From Sphingomonas sp. LR60 (GTDB taxonomy: Bacteria; Pseudomonadota; Alphaproteobacteria; Sphingomonadales; Sphingomonadaceae), in NCBI RefSeq assembly GCF_036855935.1, contig NZ_JASPFK010000001.1, positions 1,151,501-1,215,500 on the forward strand: a DNA stretch of 64,000 bases, written 5' to 3'. Each line of letters begins with the position of its first letter. The stretch's first letter is position 1. This document shows positions 19,290 through 26,987 of this stretch, piece by piece. The notes beneath the pieces were generated by a model. The model searched no databases and was not told the DNA's origin. It was given only the letters and a program-made list of their open reading frames with translations. Made by a program: the position numbers and the translations under genes.

Positions 19290-20033
19290 ATGTCAGCACC
19301 AACGAAACAGCGGGTCGACCAGTTGCTGGTGGATCGCGGGCTCGCCGAGTCGCGGACGCGCGCACAGGCTTTGGTGATGGCCGGGCTGGTCTTCGTGGGT
19401 GAGCGCAAAATCGACAAGCCGGGCCAGCCGATTGCCAGCGATGCCATGCTCGACGTGCGCGGACGCGATCACCCCTGGGTGTCGCGCGGCGGGATCAAGC
19501 TCGCCCATGGGCTCGATCATTTCGGCTGGGAGGTGCGTGATGCGGTCGCGATCGACGTCGGTTCGTCAACCGGGGGCTTCACCGACGTGCTGCTCACACG
19601 CGGTGCGGCGCGCGTCTATGCGGTCGACAGCGGCACCAATCAGCTCGCGTGGAAGCTGCGCCAGGACGAGCGCGTGATCGTCCACGAACAGACCAGTGCG
19701 CGCATCCTCACCGCCACGCATATACCCGAGCCGGTCAACATGGTCGTTTGCGATGCCAGCTTCATCGGGTTGGCCAAGGTGCTGGCGGTGCCGCTCGGCT
19801 TCGTTCGCAGCGGTGGGCGCGCGCTGGTGCTGGTGAAGCCGCAGTTCGAGGCCGGCCGGGGCGAAGTGGGAAAGGGCGGGGTGGTCCGCGATCCCGCGAT
19901 CCACACGCGGGTGTGCGCCGAGGTTGCCGAGTGGTTCGATGGCCAAGGCTGGCGCGTGGAAGGTGTCACCGAAAGTCCGATCACGGGGCCAGAGGGCAAC
20001 ATCGAGTTCCTTCTTGCGGCGCATCGCGGTTGA
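19290..20033 (+). CDS. tlyA: TlyA-family rRNA 2'-O-methyltransferase
   Basis: A 247-residue protein with an N-terminal S4 RNA-binding domain (QRVDQLLVDRGLAESRTRAQ) and a FtsJ-like methyltransferase domain. The SAM site is AIDVGSSTGGFTDVLL at about residues 87-102, followed by YAVDSGTNQLAWKLR, VCDASFIG and LVLVKPQFEAGR. TlyA methylates 16S and 23S rRNA at ribose 2'-OH; older annotation calls it a hemolysin. ATG 19290 is chosen over the frame from 19254 because the S4 domain then starts at the usual distance. It is commonly next to dxs, but not here. Confidence 0.92.
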   Translation: MSAPTKQRVDQLLVDRGLAESRTRAQALVMAGLVFVGERKIDKPGQPIASDAMLDVRGRDHPWVSRGGIKLAHGLDHFGWEVRDAVAIDVGSSTGGFTDVLLTRGAARVYAVDSGTNQLAWKLRQDERVIVHEQTSARILTATHIPEPVNMVVCDASFIGLAKVLAVPLGFVRSGGRALVLVKPQFEAGRGEVGKGGVVRDPAIHTRVCAEVAEWFDGQGWRVEGVTESPITGPEGNIEFLLAAHRG

Positions 20034-20097
20034 ACATGTCGCCGGTTGAAGCGCTCTGGAAGTTGTCGCTGCGGCAAGAACAGGCGAGGGGATAAGC

Positions 20098-20652
20098 ATG
20101 GGCGAGTTGGCGTCGAAGGAGCAGCTGCGGACCTCGTTGCTCCGCTATGCGATGGTCACCGTCCCGGCGGTGTTGCTGCTCGGCTTTCTTTCCGGGCGCA
20201 CCGTGCCGTCAGGCGACCAGAACGGCTGGTACGCCGTCCTCGCGAAGCCCGAGATCACGCCGCCCGGCTGGATGTTTCCGGTCGTCTGGTCGGTGCTCTA
20301 CGTCTTGCTCGGACTCGCGCTTGCCCTGGTGCTCAGCGCGCGCGGCGCGCGTTTGCGCGGTCTCGGCATCGCCTTGTTCATCGCGCAGCTGGCGGGCAAT
20401 CTCGCATGGACGCCGCTCTTTTTCGGCGCGCATCGTGTCGCCGCGGCGTTCCTGCTGATCGTCGCCATCTTCGGCCTGTCGGTGCTGACGACGATCGTCT
20501 TTGCGCAGATCCGCCGTGTCGCTGCATGGTTGATGGTGCCTTATCTGGCATGGCTCTGCGTCGCCGGTGCGCTCAACTGGCAAATCGGCAAGCTCAATCC
20601 GGATGCGGAACGGGTTGTGCAAGCGCCCGCGGCATCCCAAGTGATCCGCTGA
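20098..20652 (+). CDS. tspO: TspO/MBR-family tryptophan-rich sensory protein
   Basis: A 184-residue membrane protein with five hydrophobic segments and the family pattern: NGWYAVLAKPEITPPGWMFP, VVWSVLYVLLGLALALV, LAGNLAWTPLFFGAHRV and YLAWLCVAGALNWQI. An N-terminal tail of about 15 residues precedes the first segment. TspO binds porphyrins and, in photosynthetic alphaproteobacteria, modulates tetrapyrrole-related gene expression; in other bacteria it is linked to stress. The gene has GAGGGGATAAGC just before ATG 20098 as ribosome site. UbiK follows 28 bases downstream, so co-transcription is likely. Confidence 0.92.
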   Translation: MGELASKEQLRTSLLRYAMVTVPAVLLLGFLSGRTVPSGDQNGWYAVLAKPEITPPGWMFPVVWSVLYVLLGLALALVLSARGARLRGLGIALFIAQLAGNLAWTPLFFGAHRVAAAFLLIVAIFGLSVLTTIVFAQIRRVAAWLMVPYLAWLCVAGALNWQIGKLNPDAERVVQAPAASQVIR

Positions 20653-20680
20653 CCCTTTTGCTCTCGCAGGACGATTCGCC

Positions 20681-20941
20681 ATGCAATCCGAGAACCCTCT
20701 GTTCGGTGACGTCGCAAAGCTGTTCAACGGCGCGGCCGGTACGATCGCCGGGATGGGCCGCGAGGCTGAAGCCAACGCGCGCGCCCGCGCCCGCGAATGG
20801 ATCGGCGGGCTCGACTTCATCGCGCGTGAGGAGTTCGAGGCGGTAAAGGCGATGGCGGTTGCGGCGCGGGACGAGAACGACGCCCTGCGCGCGCGGATCG
20901 AAAAGCTCGAGGCTGCCCTGGCAACGCGGCCGACCGCCTGA
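20681..20941 (+). CDS. ubiK: Ubiquinone biosynthesis accessory factor UbiK-like
   Basis: An 86-residue protein of the BMFP/YqiC family. It begins NPLFGDVAKLFNGAAGTIAG and has REEFEAVKAMAVAARDENDA followed by a C-terminal coiled coil (LRARIEKLEAAL), which is the UbiK arrangement. UbiK binds UbiJ and supports ubiquinone synthesis, the only quinone expected in sphingomonads. It starts 28 bases after tspO and precedes a YbjN-family gene. Confidence 0.88.
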   Translation: MQSENPLFGDVAKLFNGAAGTIAGMGREAEANARARAREWIGGLDFIAREEFEAVKAMAVAARDENDALRARIEKLEAALATRPTA

Positions 20942-21005
20942 TCCTGCGCTTGCCCAAATTGCTGCCGGGGATGACGCACGACCAAGGTCGTGCGATAAGA
21001 TCGTG

Positions 21006-21512
21006 ATGCTTGACGAAGCCGACCAATTTTCCGAGCCCGAGGCACCGCTCGACATGCTCGAATCCTATTTCCTCGCGCATGGCTGGCCGTGCGAGCGGAA
21101 CGAGGATGAGATCACCGCGACGATCAAGGGCAGCTGGACCGAATATGAGCTTCGCGCGCTCTGGCGCGAGGAAGACGGCGTCGTGCAGTTGCTCGCCTTT
21201 CCGGACGTGAAGGTTGCGGAGGGGCGGCGCGGCAAGGTTTACGAGACGCTGGGGCTCATCAACGAGCAATTGTGGCTCGGCCATTTCGAGATGTGGTCGT
21301 CGAGCGGCATCCTGCTCTATCGCTGCGCCACCGCGATCGAGACGCGTGAAGGCGAGGCGACGATGTCGCTCGCGACCGCCGAATTGTTGATCGACTCGGC
21401 GATCGACGAGTGCGAGCGTTTCTATCCGGTGTTCCAGTTCGTGCTGTGGGGCGGCAAGTCGCCGACCGAGGCGATCGCCGCGGCGATGGTCGAGACGCAG
21501 GGCGAGGCCTGA
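21006..21512 (+). CDS. YbjN-domain protein
   Basis: A 168-residue protein of the YbjN family. Visible family features are PLDMLESYFLAHGWPCERNE, WTEYELRALWREEDGVVQLL, KVYETLGLINEQLWLGHFEM and the end FVLWGGKSPTEAIAAAM. YbjN proteins have a type III secretion chaperone-like fold and affect stress and motility in enterobacteria; the biochemical role is unknown. ATG 21006 is preferred to the upstream open frame that overlaps ubiK. proC starts only 7 bases after its stop, so the two are probably co-transcribed. Confidence 0.88.
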   Translation: MLDEADQFSEPEAPLDMLESYFLAHGWPCERNEDEITATIKGSWTEYELRALWREEDGVVQLLAFPDVKVAEGRRGKVYETLGLINEQLWLGHFEMWSSSGILLYRCATAIETREGEATMSLATAELLIDSAIDECERFYPVFQFVLWGGKSPTEAIAAAMVETQGEA

Positions 21513-21519
21513 GCCGATC

Positions 21520-22303
21520 ATGCGATTGTGGATGATCGGGTGCGGCAACATGGCCTCGGCGATGTTGCGGCGCTGGCTGGAAAGCGGCGTCGTCTCTGCG
21601 GCGGATGTCGACGTGGTTAACCGACAGGATCGCGTGCTGCCCGGCGATGTTCGGCAGGCGCGGCGTCTGCCCGATGGTTCGCCACCCGACGTGGTCGTGC
21701 TGGGGATCAAGCCGCAGCAACTCGATGAGGTCGCGGCGGTCCACCGTGAGCGCGTGCGTGCTGCGCCGTTGCTGGCGTCGATGCTCGCCGGCCCCGATCC
21801 TGACCGGCTGTCCGCCGCTTTTCCGGGACCGGTCGCGATTCAGACGATGCCGAACCTGCCGGTCGAACTGGGAAGGGGGTCGTCGCGATCCACGCCCCCG
21901 CTGCGCCCGCCGATGCGCGTGCGACGACCGATCGGTTGATGGCACCGCTGGGACTGGTCGAGTGGTTCGACGATCCGGCGCGCTTTGCCGCCGCAGGGGC
22001 GCTGTCGGGATGTGGGCCGGCGTTCCTGTTCCGCTTCGTCGATGCCATGACCGCGGGCGGCGTGGCGATCGGGCTCGATCCGGCGCGGGCAGCTGCGGTG
22101 GCGCTGGCAACCGTCGAGGGCGCGGCGGCGATGGTGGCGGCCAGCGATCGCACGCCCGGTGCGCTCGCCGATGCGGTGGCGAGCCCGGGCGGGATGACCC
22201 GCGCAGGGTTGAATGTGCTCGACGAAGCGGGGGGCTCGTCCCACTGCTGGAGCGCACGCTGACCGCCTCGGCGAAGCGCGGTGCGGAGATGGCGAAGGGT
22301 TAA
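21520..22303 (+). pseudogene. proC: Pyrroline-5-carboxylate reductase, broken by two 1-base losses
   Basis: The three pieces together match ProC, which reduces pyrroline-5-carboxylate to proline. The N-terminal NADP motif is MIGCGNMASAMLRRW. The first frame is left after MPNLPVELG at about 21870, where a base is missing before AAGGGGGTC. The second piece carries LSGCGPAFLFRFVDAM and TPGALADAVASPGGMTRAGL and is left at the G run 22229-22234. The last piece ends PLLERTLTASAKRG. Adding one base at each point gives exactly 262 codons. Both changes sit in or next to G runs, so sequencing error is more likely than real loss; a second proC is not in the window. Confidence 0.85.
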
Positions 22304-22376
22304 GGCCTGTCGCCGCCCTAGGCTTGGCCCAGGACAATAACGGAGGAGCCCGGTTTCAAAACCACCGGCTCAGGTC

Positions 22377-22865
22377 CTAACTCCGCAGCGCTTCGACCCG
22401 TGCGATCTCGTCGTCGGGGATCAAACCCTCCAGCACCGCCCAGAAGCCTGTCACTGCGCCTTGTCCGGCGCGCGAATAAGCCGCGGACAGTTTCTCACGC
22501 AGCGCCTCGTACAGGCTGGTTTCCAGTTCCACGCCGTCGGGCGTCAACCGCAGCAGCCGCTGGCGTCGGTCGCGATCACCCGCGCGGGTCTCGACCAGGC
22601 CACGCTCCATCAGCTCGTTGAGCACGCGTCCCAGCGACTGTTTGGTGATCGCCAATAGCGCCAGCAAATCGCTGACCGGCATGTCGGGCTTGCGCGCGAT
22701 GAAATAGAGCGCGCGGTGATGCGCACGACCAAGTCCCTGTCGCGCAAGGCCTCGATCGATCGACCGCGTGATGTGCGCGTTGCCGAAATACAGCAGCTCC
22801 AGCCCGCGACGAATCTCGGTTTCGCGCAGGAAAAGCGGCGAGGCGGAATGCGTTGAGGCAGCCAT
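22377..22865 (-). CDS. MarR-family transcriptional regulator
   Basis: A 162-residue MarR protein. The winged helix at about residues 55-115 contains DLLALLAITKQSLGRVLNEL as recognition region and the wing VETRAGDRDRRQRLLRLTPDG. Flanking helices form the dimer interface (ITRSIDRGLARQGLGRAH). ATG 22865 is chosen; the huge open frame extending to 24353 runs antisense through ilvE. The gene is divergent from ilvE over 87 bases containing an inverted repeat, so regulation of ilvE and itself is plausible. In sphingomonads a MarR gene often precedes the branched-chain aminotransferase. Confidence 0.88.
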   Translation of the reverse strand: MAASTHSASPLFLRETEIRRGLELLYFGNAHITRSIDRGLARQGLGRAHHRALYFIARKPDMPVSDLLALLAITKQSLGRVLNELMERGLVETRAGDRDRRQRLLRLTPDGVELETSLYEALREKLSAAYSRAGQGAVTGFWAVLEGLIPDDEIARVEALRS

Positions 22866-22897
22866 GTTGACCCGCTTTGCCATCCGCCCTAGGCCGC

Positions 22898-22929
22898 TGC
22901 AACCCCGGCGCGTCGACCAAATGGTTGCA
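22898..22929. promoter_or_regulatory. Candidate MarR operator between marR and ilvE
   Basis: TGCAACC at 22898-22904 and GGTTGCA at 22923-22929 form a perfect 7-base inverted repeat with centres 25 bases apart. It lies in the divergent gap, 24 bases before the ilvE start. MarR sites are usually inverted repeats of this general kind. The link is inferred from position only. Confidence 0.4.
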
Positions 22930-22952
22930 CGCTCGTGATCTTTGGAGGTCCC

Positions 22953-24033
22953 GTGAACTTCGCGTTCGAACCGCATCCGTCGCCCGTTTCCGCCAATGAG
23001 CGCGCCGCGCGGCTGGTCGATCCCGGTTTCGGCCGCGTGTTCACCGATCATATGGCGGTGCTCCATTATTCCGAGGGACGCGGCTGGCATGGCGGGCGGA
23101 TCTCGCAGCGGATGCCGCTGACGATGGATCCGGCATCGTCGGTGCTTCATTACGCGCAGGAGATTTTCGAGGGGCTGAAGGCGTATCGCCTGGAGGATAA
23201 CGGCCTTGCGCTGTTCCGTCCCGACGCCAATGCCCGCCGCTTCAACGCCTCGGCGCAGCGAATGGCGATGCCCGAACTGCCCGAAGAGCTGTTCCTCGAG
23301 TCGGTCGAACAGCTCGTGCTGACCGAGCGCGAGTGGATGCCGACCATCGAGGGCGGCTCGCTGTATCTTCGTCCCTTCATGATCGCGTCCGAGGCGTTCC
23401 TCGGCGTCAAGCCGTCGGCCGAGTATCTCTACATGGTGCTTGCCTCGTCGGTGGGCGCCTATTGGAAGGGTGGCGCGCGTGCGGTGTCGCTGTGGGTGAG
23501 CCACGACTATACCCGCGCCGCACCGGGCGGCACCGGCGCTGCCAAATGCGGCGGCAATTATGCCACCAGCCTGATCGCCCAGCAGGAAGCGATCCGCCGC
23601 GGCTATGACCAGGTCGTGTTCCTCGACGCTACCGAGCGGCGCTGGATCGAGGAATTGGGTGGCATGAACATCTTCTTCGTCTTCGAGGACGGCTCGCTGC
23701 GTACCCCGCCGCTGACCGGCACGATCCTGCCCGGCATCACCCGCGATTCGATCCTCCAGATCGCGCGCGATCAGGGCCTTACGGTGCAAGAGGAGCCCTA
23801 TGCGATCGAGGACTGGCGCGCCGATGCGGCGAGCGGTCGCCTGATCGAGAGCTTTGCTTGCGGCACCGCGGCGGTGGTGACGCCGATCGGTCGCGTGGCT
23901 GGTCCGGACTATGAATTTACGATCGGCAGCGGCGGCACCGGCCAGCTGACCGCGCATTTTCTGGAGCGGCTGAGCGCGATTCAACGCGGGCGGGCGGAAG
24001 ATCTCGCGCGGCTGGTTGCATCGTATCGGTTGA
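22953..24033 (+). CDS. ilvE: Branched-chain amino-acid aminotransferase, frameshift near 3' end
   Basis: A class IV PLP aminotransferase interconverting Leu/Ile/Val and their keto acids. Motifs are HYAQEIFEGLKAYR, SLYLRPFMIASEAFLGV, AAKCGGNYATSLIAQQEA with the PLP-binding Lys region, and RRWIEELGGMNIFFVF. GTG 22953 has GGAGG four bases upstream. The frame as given does not stop and runs on through the tRNA-Gln gene to 24428. Removing one base near 24012 (after AEDL-coding GAAGATCT) restores the normal end SRGWLHRIG with TGA at 24031-24033 and gives exactly 360 codons. I take this as the real end. Confidence 0.88.
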
Positions 24034-24069
24034 GCTTTGCCGCGCGCCCCGCTAAGGCGCGCGGCTCGT

Positions 24070-24144
24070 TGGGGCGTCGCCAAGCGGTAAGGCACCGGTT
24101 TTTGGTACCGGCATTCGCAGGTTCGAATCCTGCCGCCCCAGCCA
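24070..24144 (+). tRNA. tRNA-Gln (TTG)
   Basis: A 75-base cloverleaf including encoded CCA. Acceptor TGGGGCG pairs with CGCCCCA; the anticodon loop TTTTGGT between CCGGT and ACCGG gives TTG at 24102-24104; the T arm is GCAGGTTCGAATCCTGC. It lies 36 bases after the corrected ilvE stop and marks the left border of a more accessory region. I found no second copy of its 3' end downstream that would mark an integrated island. Confidence 0.96.
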
Positions 24145-24358
24145 TCTGCCTGAATCTCAGCCAATTGGCTGCTAAGTGTTTGAAGATGCTGGCTGGCTAT
24201 CAGGGTCGTCCGTTGGCACCTGCACAATTGTGCATCGGATTTTGCCAATGCGCTGGCCGGGAAGGCCGCGGTTTTTGTACTGTCTTCAACACGTGTACCG
24301 GCGCGGGCACATTTTCTGGTGGCGCCGAATTCGCCGTTTATTGGATATGGCACCCTAG

Positions 24359-24562
24359 ATGTTCGGCTGTCGCTGCGGACCCGACCGGAAGGCGGCGCGC
24401 AACATCGGGGCGGCGCTCACGGCGGTGACGCCGAGAGTGCTGGAGATCGCCGCTGCGGGTTTCGCAGTCGATGGCCGGCTGCGCTGGATGCTGGAACGCT
24501 GTGGGCGAACGACTGTCGCAATCTGGTTCAAGGTTGAGCCTGGAAAAGCTCGCATGCGGTAA
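24359..24562 (+). CDS. Small hypothetical protein
   Basis: An open frame of 67 codons from ATG 24359, Arg- and Ala-rich, with a possible helix RKAARNIGAALTAVTPRVLEI. No domain is recognised, no good ribosome site is seen and the neighbours do not help. It is listed because base 3 of its codons is G+C-rich and it fills a gap between tRNA-Gln and the PAS gene. It may not be a gene. Confidence 0.25.
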   Translation: MFGCRCGPDRKAARNIGAALTAVTPRVLEIAAAGFAVDGRLRWMLERCGRTTVAIWFKVEPGKARMR

Positions 24563-24674
24563 CGGATCTAGCAGGTGCCATTTACCAATTGCCCTATTCG
24601 CCTCCCGATGAGCGTCCTCGGAAGCCGGCGGGTCGAAGGTGCTGGCTTAACAGCCGAAGCCAGCGCATCGGCTG

Positions 24675-25061
24675 TTGGACGGTGGAGACGAGGCACCGAC
24701 ACCACTCCTGCTGCTCGGCATCGCAAAAATGACGTGGGAAGCCGCACCAGATTGCTTTGTCGAAGTCGACAGCCCGACCTGGCGCGAATATACAGGACAG
24801 CGCTATGATGATTGGAAAGGGTTTGGATGGCTCACCGCTCTTCAACCCGATGATCGTCAACTCACCGCGTTGCGCTGGCGGGACGCCGTCCGGCAAGGGC
24901 GTCCGGTGCACGTCGAGTACCGACTTAGGAGATATGACGGTCTTTATCGCCGGATGGGCGTCCACGCGGTTCCGATGCACAACGAAAGTGGCGTCAGTGC
25001 CAGGTGGCTGGGAGTTGTCGTTGATATCGATGACGCTCGCGGAGCGGAGCAGAAGCACTGA
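24675..25061 (+). CDS. Single PAS-domain protein, possibly a kinase fragment
   Basis: The 128-codon frame is almost exactly one PAS_3-type domain: EYTGQRYDDWKGFGWLTAL, LQPDDRQLTALRWRDAV, VEYRLRRYDGLYRRMGVHAV and the closing WLGVVVDIDDARGAEQKH. In other sphingomonad proteins this domain is followed by histidine-kinase or GGDEF domains; here a stop comes straight after the linker. The only available start is a TTG at 24675 without a clear ribosome site. It could be a small sensor that works in trans or the leftover N-terminus of a larger protein. About 550 bases of A+T-richer non-coding sequence follow. Confidence 0.55.
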   Translation: MDGGDEAPTPLLLLGIAKMTWEAAPDCFVEVDSPTWREYTGQRYDDWKGFGWLTALQPDDRQLTALRWRDAVRQGRPVHVEYRLRRYDGLYRRMGVHAVPMHNESGVSARWLGVVVDIDDARGAEQKH

Positions 25062-25617
25062 GTCTCAAACCACGTTTGGCCCGTGATAGTGGTTGACTCC
25101 CAAACTCGCTATTCAACCGCACTTTTTCGGCGTCCGCGACCGCGGTACATCTGCATTAGCTAACAAGTTTGACTGCTCATCAGCGCAGTTAGATTTCGGT
25201 TTGATCTAACCACGTGGCGTTGTAAGTTATTAGAATCTTGTTCATGCCTCCTTCTTGAGTTTTAGCAGGCCGCTCGGTCTTTTCTGGAGTCGTAAGACAG
25301 TAATCTGGTCTTCTTTGCTATTCAGCACATTGCAAGTCGATGGAGCCAAGCCACCTCTCGACGAAGATTGAACCGTGTAGTCTCTTGCTGTTGATCGGCC
25401 ACAACTCGCGTTCCTGACGTTTGAGCGTGCTATGAGGGTGTCGTGGCTAGCCTGAACTAAACGCAGGTGAATCGGCCGATAAGTCGCGCTGCGCCTTTCT
25501 TCAGTCAAGCGGCAACAGCCCGGTGAACGGACGTCTAATTCCGGGAAGAGCGATGAATGTGGCCAATAACCGATTGTGGGTCGTGGCTTCATGGCGGCGG
25601 CACTCACGATAGCCGCA
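25062..25617. other. A+T-richer stretch without a credible gene
   Basis: The base composition is visibly less G+C-rich than the neighbours (runs such as TAAGTTATTAGAATCTTG). Open frames on both strands lack domains and ribosome sites. It may hold the 3' end of the Tad transcript and an eroded gene. I see no repeats or RNA in it. Confidence 0.5.
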
Positions 25618-26400
25618 TCACGGCGTTGGAGCGGCGGCGCTGAAGATGGTGCAGTCGGCGCGCTTGGTGCCGGTGAGCGCGGCATCGTTCCGCAGCGAAT
25701 AAGCCGTGCGTTGGCGCACGTTGAAGGCCATGACGCGCCGGATCTTCGGGGTGCCGAGAACGGTGGTAATCAGGCTGATGGGTATCAAGGGCTTGTACGT
25801 ATATACCAGCTCGACGACCATGACCGCGGTTCCGCCGACTGCAGCGATCTGATTGTTGGTCGGGCCCATGCCGTCGATTGTCGACGCGGCTTCGACAGCG
25901 CCATGATCGTCGTTAACGGTGCTGTCCAGGTCGGTGACCTGCCCGCCGGAACCGTTGCGCGGAACGCCGTAGGACGAGGCGGTCTTCATCGCGCCGGCGC
26001 ACCGCTGCCACCTGATCCATTGTCGGAAACCATCGGGGTTGCTGCTGGACGTCGCGCCTTTGCCATTTGCGCCGGTGGTCGTCGTGCGTTGCTCGAGATC
26101 GGAAAGAATGATCCGGCCGTTACTAGCGACGTCGAGCGGCTCGCCCATCTTCATCGCGCCGAGCATAATTTCGGAGATATCGGCTTCGTCGATGGTCGTG
26201 CGGACCCGCCCCGCATTGTCGGCGACCGACATCGCGATTTGCGAGACGCGTAAATTGGCGGACACAAAATTGCCCATCTCCACGCCGCCCAGTCCAAGCA
26301 AGAGCACGGTGGGCGCGGTGATAGCGAACTCAAGCAGCGCGACACCGCTCGTGTTGTGCAAAAGCCGGCGCAATGTGGCGCGCGTGGTAGTTAGCTGCAT
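25618..26400 (-). CDS. TadE/TadG-like pilin-related protein
   Basis: A 260-residue protein with the TadE-like N-terminus: a short basic head, then TSGVALLEFAITAPTVLLLG with the conserved Glu and a single hydrophobic helix, followed by an exported domain rich in Thr, Ser and Asn (EQRTTTTGANGKGATSSSN). Two cysteines (QRCAG, ADCTIF) could form a disulfide outside the inner membrane. Such minor pseudopilins belong to Flp/Tad pili. The start overlaps the stop of the next TadE-like gene by 10 bases. No TadA ATPase, TadB/C or RcpA secretin gene is in the window. Confidence 0.75.
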   Translation of the reverse strand: MQLTTTRATLRRLLHNTSGVALLEFAITAPTVLLLGLGGVEMGNFVSANLRVSQIAMSVADNAGRVRTTIDEADISEIMLGAMKMGEPLDVASNGRIILSDLEQRTTTTGANGKGATSSSNPDGFRQWIRWQRCAGAMKTASSYGVPRNGSGGQVTDLDSTVNDDHGAVEAASTIDGMGPTNNQIAAVGGTAVMVVELVYTYKPLIPISLITTVLGTPKIRRVMAFNVRQRTAYSLRNDAALTGTKRADCTIFSAAAPTP

Positions 26401-26987
26401 ATCGTCATCGCTTCAGGCTGCGCGGCATAAGGCTGGTTCTTCACCATCGTCGACGCCTTGATCGTGCTGATCCCGTTGCCACCGACCAGCTTTCGCATCG
26501 GTAGCAATTCCGGATAGGTTACCGTCGCGACATAGACCACGACATCGTCGGATCCGCCGGTGCCCGCTTTGCCAGCGTCGGCGTCCCAAACGCCGTTGCG
26601 GTTGATGTCGCTGAAACAATCGCCTTGATTGTAGACGCCCAGCGGCGGCGTGTCGGTCGTGATCGGCTCGGCCTTTGCGATCTGCTGGTACTTTGTGTAG
26701 CTGGCTGGGGCGACGTCGACCGATGCGCCCTTGATCACCGAGGTGACACGGTCTTTCACCATGGCCGTGAGCTGGTCCGAGGTGGTACTCGTGCCGATCG
26801 TCACCTTACGTGCAGCGCGGTCAAGCGAGTCCTGAACCTGGGTCGCGACATATTGGCGAAAGCCCAGATCGAAGAGCCCGCACATGATGATGATCGCGGG
26901 CAAGGCGACGAGCGCGAACTCGACGGCGGCGGCGCCGCGATCATGCTCTGCAAGCCGCGCGACGAATCTGAATAATGGTCGCTTCAT
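26391..26987 (-). CDS. TadE-like pseudopilin
   Basis: A 198-residue protein. After a basic head (KRPLFRFVARLAEHDRG) comes AAAVEFALVALPAIIIMCG, the TadE-type helix with the conserved Glu, then FDLGFRQYVATQVQDSLDRA and an exported domain with NRNGVWDADAGKAG, which looks like a calcium-binding loop, and two Cys. ATG 26987 overlaps the stop of the vWA gene upstream. The three genes form one minus-strand operon, presumably for surface pili or an exported complex. Function beyond the family is inferred. Confidence 0.8.
   Translation of the reverse strand: MKRPLFRFVARLAEHDRGAAAVEFALVALPAIIIMCGLFDLGFRQYVATQVQDSLDRAARKVTIGTSTTSDQLTAMVKDRVTSVIKGASVDVAPASYTKYQQIAKAEPITTDTPPLGVYNQGDCFSDINRNGVWDADAGKAGTGGSDDVVVYVATVTYPELLPMRKLVGGNGISTIKASTMVKNQPYAAQPEAMTICS

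Noticed and set aside
22866..24353. A long minus-strand extension of the MarR gene.
   Set aside because: It is antisense to ilvE and tRNA-Gln; the MarR domain starts at 22865.
25576..26253. A 225-codon plus-strand frame opposite the first TadE-like gene.
   Set aside because: The minus-strand gene has a pilin-type helix and overlaps its operon partner; the plus frame has no domain.
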